Shown one piece after another: positions 1 to 5,155 of a stretch of DNA of 5,155 nucleotides. The position numbers were made by a program, and so were the translations under genes. The DNA is from an uncultured Amylibacter sp. (GTDB lineage Bacteria; Pseudomonadota; Alphaproteobacteria; Rhodobacterales; Rhodobacteraceae), in the NCBI GenBank assembly GCA_937944065.1, contig CALDZS010000184.1, forward strand, positions 1 to 5,155, read 5' to 3'. Every line of letters starts with the position of its first letter. Position 1 is the first letter of the stretch. A model generated the notes under the pieces. The model saw only the letters and a list, made by a program, of their open reading frames with translations, was not told the origin of the DNA and made no database searches.

Positions 1-857
1 CTGTACAAATGATGCACATGATGGATGCCGATATTGGCCGAGAACCAACGTAGGATTGGCGGAAGGTCATAATGCGAACTGCCGTGCAAGGCTGCTTCGT
101 GCACCTGCCAATCTTCGTGTTCGTCCCAGTGTGTGTGTTCGAACTGGTGTTGGATGTAGAACAACCACATGCCAATAGACGCTGCGATCAATGTCGTCGG
201 AAGGAAGACCAGAAATAGGGCTTGGAAACCGCCAAGTGCAACGATGAGCCCAAGAATTACCAATGTAGCAAAGTTGGTACCCATCGCACTAATCCAGTAT
301 TTTTTACCACTTTTCATCAAGCCGATGGGCAGGCGGTTTTGTAGGATAAACAAATATGTTGGCCCTAGTCCAAACAGAACCACTGGATGCCGATAGGCAC
401 GGTATAGCAAGCGCCCAAATGGGGTGCGTTGATGATATTCTTCGATGGTCAAAGTCATGACATCACCGATGCCCCGAAACTCTAGATCGCCAGCGTGGCT
501 GTGATGAATAGAATGCGTGCGACGCCAAACATCGTAGGGCGTCAGTGTCACAACGCCTAGCGCGCGACCAATCCAATCGCTGACATTGCGATTGGCAAAA
601 AACGATCCATGCCCACAGTCATGTTGGATACAGAAAATCCGAAGTAAGAAACAGCCATTCAGCATCGAAATCAGAAACGCGCCGATGTAACTAAATGATG
701 CGACCCAACATGCCAATATCCAAAGCGCGACAAAGGGGATGATGCTGTAAGCGAGTTCTAGACTGCTTCGAACGCTGCTTGGGTCGCGATATTTAGCAAG
801 AATTCGAATCCAGTCTCTGGGTTCTTTAGCGGCGGAGATAGACTCAATTTGGTTCAT
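1..857 (-). CDS. Membrane fatty acid desaturase, Des-type (C-terminus outside window)
   Basis: This is a di-iron integral-membrane desaturase that should introduce a double bond into the acyl chains of membrane lipids, using O2 and electrons from a ferredoxin-like donor. The frame runs open from the ATG at 857 to the window edge (285 complete codons). Family members are about 340-350 aa, so roughly 55 residues are missing. All three histidine boxes are present: HDCGH (79-83), HSIHH (115-119, followed by SH) and HHVHH (279-283). Extra conserved histidines occur in QHQFEHTHW (236-244). Hydrophobic stretches at about 36-70 and 193-235 fit paired membrane hairpins. GIGDVMTLTIEEY (129-141), the LLYRAYRHPVVLFGLGPTY stretch (150-168) and the end of the visible chain closely resemble B. 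subtilis Des, the cold-induced delta-5 acyl-lipid desaturase, as I remember it. Regiospecificity cannot be read from this. It begins 255 bases beyond the transporter operon and appears separately transcribed. Confidence 0.93.
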   Translation of the reverse strand, partial: MNQIESISAAKEPRDWIRILAKYRDPSSVRSSLELAYSIIPFVALWILACWVASFSYIGAFLISMLNGCFLLRIFCIQHDCGHGSFFANRNVSDWIGRALGVVTLTPYDVWRRTHSIHHSHAGDLEFRGIGDVMTLTIEEYHQRTPFGRLLYRAYRHPVVLFGLGPTYLFILQNRLPIGLMKSGKKYWISAMGTNFATLVILGLIVALGGFQALFLVFLPTTLIAASIGMWLFYIQHQFEHTHWDEHEDWQVHEAALHGSSHYDLPPILRWFSANIGIHHVHHLY

Positions 858-868
858 GATCGGCTCAG

Positions 869-873
869 CCCTT
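869..873 (-). promoter_or_regulatory. Ribosome binding site of the desaturase gene
   Basis: AAGGG on the minus strand stands 11 bases before the ATG at 857, slightly further than ideal. A TAA lies in frame a short distance upstream with no ATG in between, so this ATG is the best start. Confidence 0.5.
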
Positions 874-890
874 AAGACAATTTACCTGCA

Positions 891-919
891 CACATAGCAG
901 TCTCATGGGCTGCAAACAA
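891..919 (-). promoter_or_regulatory. Weak candidate promoter for the desaturase gene
   Basis: On the minus strand, TTGTTT (914-919) and TATGTG (891-896) are separated by 17 bases and lie 34 bases or more upstream of the desaturase start. Each hexamer matches the sigma-70 consensus at only about half its positions. The spacing and location are right, and the 255-base gap from the transporter makes an own promoter likely, but this particular choice is tentative. Confidence 0.2.
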
Positions 920-935
920 TGAAAATTCCTAGTTG

Positions 936-952
936 CACGCATCTAGTGCGTG
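936..952. repeat. CACGCA/TGCGTG dyad, possible operator upstream of the desaturase
   Basis: CACGCA (936-941) and TGCGTG (947-952) are perfect inverted half-sites around TCTAG. A wobble pair could extend the stem by one base. It lies about 80 bases upstream of the desaturase start and about 160 bases beyond the ATPase stop. No T-run follows in either direction, so an operator for a dimeric regulator fits better than a terminator. I do not recognise the regulator. Confidence 0.35.
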
Positions 953-1000
953 TGTGATCGGTTAAAGCAAATCACCTAGCAAATATGCTGGATCATAAAT

Positions 1001-1027
1001 ACCCCATAAGGGGTCCTTAGATTAAGG
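1001..1027 (-). terminator. Overlapping hairpin cluster, possible terminator of the transporter operon
   Basis: ACCCC (1001-1005) pairs with GGGGT (1010-1014) around ATAA. Immediately next to it, CCTTA (1015-1019) pairs with TAAGG (1023-1027) around GAT. The same CCTTA can instead pair with the TAAGG at 1007-1011, which lies inside the first hairpin, so the folds compete. On the minus strand the GC-rich ACCCC-TTAT-GGGGT hairpin comes last and is followed by ATTTAT, only a weak U-rich tail. The position, about 100 bases past the ATPase stop, suits an operon end. The five-base-pair stems and poor tail make an intrinsic terminator uncertain. Confidence 0.35.
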
Positions 1028-1086
1028 GCGAAGTGTGGTGGAGACGAAGGGTTTGGTGCCATTGAAATCGAACTCTTTACTACACC

Positions 1087-1099
1087 TTTGCAGGGCAAA
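1087..1099. repeat. Short inverted repeat just after the transporter operon
   Basis: TTTGC and GCAAA pair perfectly around a three-base AGG loop, starting 13 bases past the ATPase stop. The stem is short and no T-run follows on the minus strand, so it is not a convincing terminator on its own. It might act as a 3' end stabiliser of the operon mRNA, or be chance. Confidence 0.3.
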
Positions 1100-1112
1100 T
1101 TTCAAAAATCGA

Positions 1113-2186
1113 TTAAGCTTCGGGTAATAGAACCGGGCCTTTCTCGGCAAACCCGACTGTCACTTCTGTCCCTACTTTTAAGGGTGAGTCGACATCGTCG
1201 TGCACGGCAAACATAGATCCAAATTTCGCCTCGAGAGTATATTCCATACGTACTCCGACATAGGTGGCTTTGGCTATGTTAGCTTTAAACCCGTCCTTCG
1301 CACCGATTATCAATCTTGACGGGCGCACGGCCAACTTGGCAGGTCCCAATGCAAGGCCGCGCGAAGGCAGATTATGCTTGTACGTATCAATGGATATTGT
1401 CGCTTGCTCATTTTCAACGCTTTCGATGTTACAAGGCACGATATTCGCCTCGCCGATAAAGTCCGCGACAAAGCGATCAACAGGGGCGTCATAAAGTTGC
1501 TTTGGTGTACCAATCTGCGCAATTGCTGCATTCCGCATGACGACGATTTCGTCCGAGACGGCAAGTGCTTCTTCTTGATCATGGGTTACATAAACGACCG
1601 TCAGGCCAAGTTCTTGCTGAATTGCCCGAATATCCTCGCGCACCTGCCGGCGAAGCTTTGCATCCAGATTAGAAAGCGGCTCGTCGAACAGCAGAACCTG
1701 AGGTTCCAATACCAGCGCGCGCGCGACCGCAACGCGTTGCTGCTGACCACCAGATAATTCGCTGGGCAAACGGGTATCAAACCCCTTCAAACCAACAAGA
1801 TCAAGCCCAGCCAAGGCACGAGCACGTGTTTCCGCTTTTGAAAAGCCGGAAAAAGTCAGCCCATAGGAAACGTTTTCAAGGACGCTCATGTGTGGGAACA
1901 AGGCATATGATTGGAAAACCATAGACACATCGCGGTCGGTCGCGGGCAAACTGGTGACGTCTTGATCACCGATCAAAATGCGCCCCGTTGTTGCCATTTC
2001 CAGACCTGCGATCATTCTTAGCGTCGTTGTTTTCCCACAGCCAGATGGACCCAGCAGCGTAACCAGTTTTCCTGCTTCGACAAACAAGTCGATGTTATCA
2101 ACTGCTATGACATCGCGTCCGAAACGCTTTGTTACATTTTCAAACCGAACGGGTGCGGCCTTGCCAACTATCTTCGCCTCTACCAT
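1113..2186 (-). CDS. ABC transporter ATP-binding protein, AfuC/MalK-type
   Basis: This is the cytoplasmic ATPase that powers the importer, 357 aa, a normal length for the CUT1/FbpC-type family. All catalytic motifs are intact: Walker A GPSGCGKT (46-53), Q-loop Gln92 in VFQSYALFPH, signature LSGGQQQ (144-150), Walker B VLLFDEP (164-170), D-loop SNLD (172-175) and switch His202 in VTHDQEEA. Residues from about 245 to the end form the C-terminal TOBE-type extension, including LAVRPSRL (285-292), typical of MalK, PotA and FbpC relatives. The ATG overlaps the permease stop by one base (TAATG), and a good AGGGGA ribosome binding site sits six bases upstream inside the permease gene. This gene is therefore coupled to the permease and closes the operon. 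ATPases of this group are poor guides to substrate. Its assignment to sugar phosphate and not iron follows from the binding protein. Confidence 0.96.
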   Translation of the reverse strand: MVEAKIVGKAAPVRFENVTKRFGRDVIAVDNIDLFVEAGKLVTLLGPSGCGKTTTLRMIAGLEMATTGRILIGDQDVTSLPATDRDVSMVFQSYALFPHMSVLENVSYGLTFSGFSKAETRARALAGLDLVGLKGFDTRLPSELSGGQQQRVAVARALVLEPQVLLFDEPLSNLDAKLRRQVREDIRAIQQELGLTVVYVTHDQEEALAVSDEIVVMRNAAIAQIGTPKQLYDAPVDRFVADFIGEANIVPCNIESVENEQATISIDTYKHNLPSRGLALGPAKLAVRPSRLIIGAKDGFKANIAKATYVGVRMEYTLEAKFGSMFAVHDDVDSPLKVGTEVTVGFAEKGPVLLPEA

Positions 2187-4402
2187 TATTTTTCCCCTGC
2201 TTCGAATTGCGTGCGCCGACCGATTTTGGTGCGTCCAACCATGATCTGCAACATGCCAACGGCCGTCAGCATGACGAGAATTAAGGTTGTAGAATAAGCA
2301 ATCGCAAGCCCGTAATCGTTGTTTTCCACGCGCCCGATGATGTAGCTGGTAGCCATATCATATTCTGCGGATACTAGGAAAATAACAGCAGAGATCGCGG
2401 TCATCGCGCGCACAAAACTGTAAACGAGGGCTGCCAGAATTGCTGGACGCATCAGGGGCAAGATTATGCGTCTGAACGTTTGCCAAGAGTTGGCACCAAG
2501 TGTCAGCGAGGACTCGTCTAGCGATTTGTCTAACTGGCTCATCGATGCAATTCCGGCCCGGACACCGACGGGCATGTTGCGAAAAACAAAGCTGACGACC
2601 AGTATAATGCCAGTGCCAGTGATCTCTATAGGTGGGACATTGAAGGCTAAGATATAGCTAACGCCGATTACAGTTCCAGGGATTGCGAAACTTAACATTG
2701 TGCCAAACTCAAACGCATTTTTTCCCGCAAAGGTTTGGCGTGTCAGTAGATAGGCAGTGATTAACCCTACGATTGCCGTCAGAGGTGCCGCGACGGCCGC
2801 GATGTAAATAGTCGTCCAAAAGCTGTCCCAAGCAGCGCCCGTCCAGCGAATGCCGCCATCTTCCAACCGCACCGAGAACAGCGTGGTGTAGTGTTTAAAT
2901 GTAAGCGTGTTGTTGACGCCCCACAACTCGACCACACTGCCGTATAGTATCATGCAATAGATGACGACGGTGAACAGCCCCCACAGACCTGCAATGATGA
3001 AAACGGGTATGGCAATGCCTTTTGGCATCAAAGGATGAACGCCAGAGTCGCCCTTGCCAGAAACGGTGGTGTAGCTTTTTTTACCTAACCATCTGCGCTG
3101 CGCATAGAACGCTGATAGTGTGAAAAACAATAGAACCATGGCCAGCACCGCGGCGCGCCCTTGGTCATATTGCGCGCCAACGATGGCAAAAAATATCTCG
3201 GTCGATAGCACATCGTAATTACCGCCAAGCACTAGCGGGTTACCGAAATCAGCCATGCTTTCGATAAATCCCAAAAGGAACGCGTTGGCCAGTCCGGGGC
3301 GCATTAGCGGCAATGATACGGTTCTAAATGTCTGCCAGCGGTTCGCGCGTAACGTTTGAGCCGCTTCTTCCATCGAGGGGGATACACCTTCGACGACGCC
3401 GATCAAAACGAGGAATGCAATTGGAGTGAATGCCAAAGTTTGTGCAATCAGTATTCCGGGCATCCCGTATAGCCATCTGGTTGGTTGCACGCCAAAAAGA
3501 TCTGCCGCGAATTGGGTGACAGAACCAGATAGGCCAAACAACAAGATCAATGCGAGGCCGATAACGAAAGGCGGTGTAATGATTGGCAACACCGTCAACG
3601 CACGCAACGCACGTTTGTGGCGAAATCCGGAACGCGTGACGACCAGTGCGAAAACAAGACCTAGGACTGTGGTAAGAAACGCAACTGTCAGTGCTAGAAA
3701 CAATGAATTCCATGCGACGCCGCAACGCCCGCCAGTCAAGCATTTAAGACCCCAAAGCCTATCGTCAAAAAACTTCGATGCGAAAACAGCACCAGAATAC
3801 GTACCGTCCTCGGTGATGAACGCAGCAATAAGCATTTTGGCAATGGGAAAGAAAACAAACGTTGTAACAATTACAATCACACCAGCGATGGCGCTGACGA
3901 CAAAAACATCGCCGTTGATTGCGCCACGTGCGGCAATTCCTTGTGCGAATAAGAACAAAAATGCCGAGGCGAGAAACAACCCGCCATAGCCCATCCCATA
4001 CTGTCTGTCGCCAAGCTCTCCAAACAGAGATTTTAGCCATTCGAAATTGAAGCCACGAATTCCGATCCCAAATCCCTGAGCCATCAACCAACCAAGACCA
4101 ATGGCGCCGACCAGTATTAATATGGTGGCATAATAGGGATCGCTTTTCTTGCGATTAATAGCGAACAATGACGCAATGAGGGGCAATGCCAGCGGGGCCA
4201 GCCATAGTTTCTCGCCTTGGGCGATTAAAAATGCGGCAGGAGCATAGTCTTCGTCAAATGGGTACCCGTCGAACAGCCAGCCGAATGACAAAAATCCATC
4301 CTCGACCCCGTACCACGGTAGAATTAGAAACCCAACCCAGCCGACGATGATCCAAAAGATCAAAGCCGGCTGGGCGGAAGTTTTAGGTGTATTTTGGCGC
4401 AA
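2186..4402 (-). CDS. Fused two-domain ABC transporter permease, AfuB-like
   Basis: This is the inner-membrane channel of the importer, 738 aa, with both permease halves fused in one chain, so no second permease gene is needed. Each half has the EAA loop that docks on the ATPase: EEAAQTLRANRWQ at about 345-357, then LPLMRPG, and DESSLTLGANSWQ at about 629-641, then LPLMRP. The first transport domain spans about 228-440 and the second about 520-725. Before them lies an N-terminal region of about 225 residues with around five hydrophobic segments (about 12-30, 66-84, 90-108, 140-158, 165-190), outside the usual permease fold. Cys221 and Cys227 flank a short loop before the first domain. The start is TTG, three bases after the binding-protein stop and in the same frame. 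No ATG occurs before codon 108, and the TAA blocks any earlier start. I see no clear Shine-Dalgarno sequence, so translation probably depends on coupling to the upstream gene. The large fused layout matches AfuB-type systems. The alternative label is iron(III) permease FbpB. Confidence 0.93.
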   Translation of the reverse strand: MRQNTPKTSAQPALIFWIIVGWVGFLILPWYGVEDGFLSFGWLFDGYPFDEDYAPAAFLIAQGEKLWLAPLALPLIASLFAINRKKSDPYYATILILVGAIGLGWLMAQGFGIGIRGFNFEWLKSLFGELGDRQYGMGYGGLFLASAFLFLFAQGIAARGAINGDVFVVSAIAGVIVIVTTFVFFPIAKMLIAAFITEDGTYSGAVFASKFFDDRLWGLKCLTGGRCGVAWNSLFLALTVAFLTTVLGLVFALVVTRSGFRHKRALRALTVLPIITPPFVIGLALILLFGLSGSVTQFAADLFGVQPTRWLYGMPGILIAQTLAFTPIAFLVLIGVVEGVSPSMEEAAQTLRANRWQTFRTVSLPLMRPGLANAFLLGFIESMADFGNPLVLGGNYDVLSTEIFFAIVGAQYDQGRAAVLAMVLLFFTLSAFYAQRRWLGKKSYTTVSGKGDSGVHPLMPKGIAIPVFIIAGLWGLFTVVIYCMILYGSVVELWGVNNTLTFKHYTTLFSVRLEDGGIRWTGAAWDSFWTTIYIAAVAAPLTAIVGLITAYLLTRQTFAGKNAFEFGTMLSFAIPGTVIGVSYILAFNVPPIEITGTGIILVVSFVFRNMPVGVRAGIASMSQLDKSLDESSLTLGANSWQTFRRIILPLMRPAILAALVYSFVRAMTAISAVIFLVSAEYDMATSYIIGRVENNDYGLAIAYSTTLILVMLTAVGMLQIMVGRTKIGRRTQFEAGEK
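2193..2198 (-). promoter_or_regulatory. Ribosome binding site of the ATPase gene
   Basis: AGGGGA on the minus strand lies six bases before the ATG at 2186 and within the last codons of the permease gene. It supports the chosen ATPase start and lets the gene be translated efficiently despite the one-base overlap with the permease stop. It contrasts with the permease start at 4402, which has no comparable site. Confidence 0.75.
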
Positions 4403-4405
4403 GGT

Positions 4406-5155
4406 TTATTGCGGCAATGTAGAGACTTCTTCATCCCATTTCTTCAACAAACGCTTACGTTCGTCAGAAGAGCCATACTTTTTAAAGTCATAGTCGATCA
4501 ATTTGATGGTCGACATGTCCGGCGCTGATGGGGACGTATTAGCCCCTTTGTTCGACGGCACCTGGAACGCATTCACTTCCAACGCGAGGTTTTGCGCTTC
4601 GGCAGAAAGTGCCCAATCGTAGAACTTCTTAGCTTCGTCCATGTTACGCGCGCCATCGATGATTGACATTGAACCGATCTCGTAACCAGTGCCTTCGCAA
4701 GGTGCGACGACATTTACAGGAAACCCAGAAACAGCTTGCTTCACCGCGTCGTGCATGAAGACGATACCAATTGTGTTTTCGCCACGACCCGCAGCCTTAA
4801 TCGGCGCAGAGCCAGATTTTGTATACTGGTTGATATTGGCATGAAGGCCTTTCATGAATTCGAAACCCTCATCTTCGCCAAACAGCTGAACCATCGAAGC
4901 CAAAGTGGTATAGGCTGTACCCGAAGAGTTTGGGTTCGCCATTTGAACATGACCCTTGTATTCTGGCTTTAGCAAATCCTTCCAACATGCGGGAACTGGC
5001 AGGTTGTTGGCCGCCAACAACTCGGTGTTGTACCCGTATCCCAACGCGCCAGAATAAATGCCGATTGTTTTGTCATTTGCACCCGTTGCTTGGCTTATCG
5101 CCCAATCGTTAAGTTGATCGCGCATTGGTGAGACATAAGTAGCGGTTAGATTCTC
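4406..5155 (-). CDS. ABC transporter periplasmic substrate-binding protein, AfuA-like (N-terminus outside window)
   Basis: This is the periplasmic binding component of the importer encoded by the next two genes. The frame is open to the window edge, giving 249 visible residues and a TAA stop. The first in-window ATG (5125) is internal, because the frame continues upstream in good protein sequence. A signal peptide and roughly the first 90 residues should lie beyond 5155. Recognisable segments (visible numbering) are YSGALGYGYN (34-43), a Ser/Thr-rich NPNSSGTAYT loop (74-83), TKSGSAP (112-118), FMHD (133-136), CEGTGYE (153-159) and the conserved tail KYGSSDERKRLLKKWDEE (226-243). This is the extracellular solute-binding family that includes FbpA, AfuA and phosphonate-binding proteins. 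The Tyr-Tyr pair that FbpA uses to bind Fe(III) is absent; FMHDAV sits in the equivalent stretch. The His-Asp and Glu positions resemble the sugar-binding residues I recall for Actinobacillus AfuA, which binds hexose phosphates. Cys57 and Cys153 could form a disulfide. Family membership is secure; the substrate is inferred. Confidence 0.9.
   Translation of the reverse strand, partial: ENLTATYVSPMRDQLNDWAISQATGANDKTIGIYSGALGYGYNTELLAANNLPVPACWKDLLKPEYKGHVQMANPNSSGTAYTTLASMVQLFGEDEGFEFMKGLHANINQYTKSGSAPIKAAGRGENTIGIVFMHDAVKQAVSGFPVNVVAPCEGTGYEIGSMSIIDGARNMDEAKKFYDWALSAEAQNLALEVNAFQVPSNKGANTSPSAPDMSTIKLIDYDFKKYGSSDERKRLLKKWDEEVSTLPQ

Noticed and set aside
169..396. Plus-strand 75-codon open frame at the left end
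   Set aside because: It lies opposite the desaturase reading frame, which has clear histidine boxes on the minus strand.
858..1112. A small gene or RNA gene between the transporter and the desaturase
   Set aside because: I found no convincing start with ribosome binding site, no tRNA-like fold and no riboswitch that I recognise; only short inverted repeats are visible.
1264..1757. Plus-strand open frames (76 and 127 codons) opposite the ATPase gene
   Set aside because: They lie antisense to a gene with every ATPase motif intact, and their translations show no recognisable domain. They are frame shadows.
3426..3989. Plus-strand 187-codon open frame opposite the permease
   Set aside because: Its composition is rich in Asn, Thr, Ala and Arg, as expected from reading membrane-protein codons backwards. 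It has no motif, and the permease on the other strand is certain.
3324..4091. Minus-strand open frames of 139 and 108 codons inside the permease
   Set aside because: They are in another frame of the permease gene, rich in Arg, Cys and Trp, with no domain. There is no sign of a frameshift in the permease itself.
4406..5125. Taking the ATG at 5125 as the start of the binding protein
   Set aside because: The frame continues upstream to the window edge with plausible protein sequence. A start there would lack a signal peptide and the whole first part of the fold.

Overview
All genes I can support lie on the minus strand, so transcription runs from high to low coordinates. Base composition looks close to 50% G+C by eye. 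Protein style (a fused binding-protein-dependent permease, a MalK-type ATPase, a Des-type acyl-lipid desaturase) suggests a proteobacterium. A marine alphaproteobacterium of the Roseobacter/Rhodobacteraceae type is my best guess, but this rests on general resemblance and not on a marker gene.

Right and centre (5155 to 1113): a compact three-gene ABC importer operon. It runs in the order periplasmic substrate-binding protein (N-terminus outside the window), one very large permease with two fused transport domains (738 aa), and ATPase (357 aa). The genes are almost contiguous. Three bases separate the first pair, and the second permease apparently starts at TTG in the same frame as the upstream gene. 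The last pair share one base (TAATG). Automatic annotation would probably call this an iron(III) transporter (FbpABC/AfuABC). The binding protein lacks the Tyr-Tyr iron-binding pair of FbpA and instead carries an FMHD and a CEGTGYE motif. As I recall, these resemble the sugar-phosphate-binding AfuA of Actinobacillus pleuropneumoniae. I therefore favour uptake of hexose phosphate or a similar phosphorylated sugar.

Intergenic stretch (1112 to 858): no gene. It holds several short perfect inverted repeats. These include an overlapping cluster at 1001-1027 that can fold in alternative ways and probably marks the end of the transporter operon, and a CACGCA/TGCGTG dyad at 936-952 upstream of the next gene.

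Left (857 to 1): the first 285 codons of a membrane fatty acid desaturase, cut by the window edge. It has all three histidine boxes and resembles Bacillus subtilis Des. It is missing from simple ORF calls only because its stop codon lies outside the window. Its 255-base separation from the transporter and its own ribosome binding site suggest separate transcription, and I see no functional link to the transporter.

I found no RNA genes, mobile elements, CRISPR arrays or broken genes. This is mostly ordinary metabolic DNA. The main points of interest are the likely wrong iron label, the unusual permease start and the hairpin cluster.
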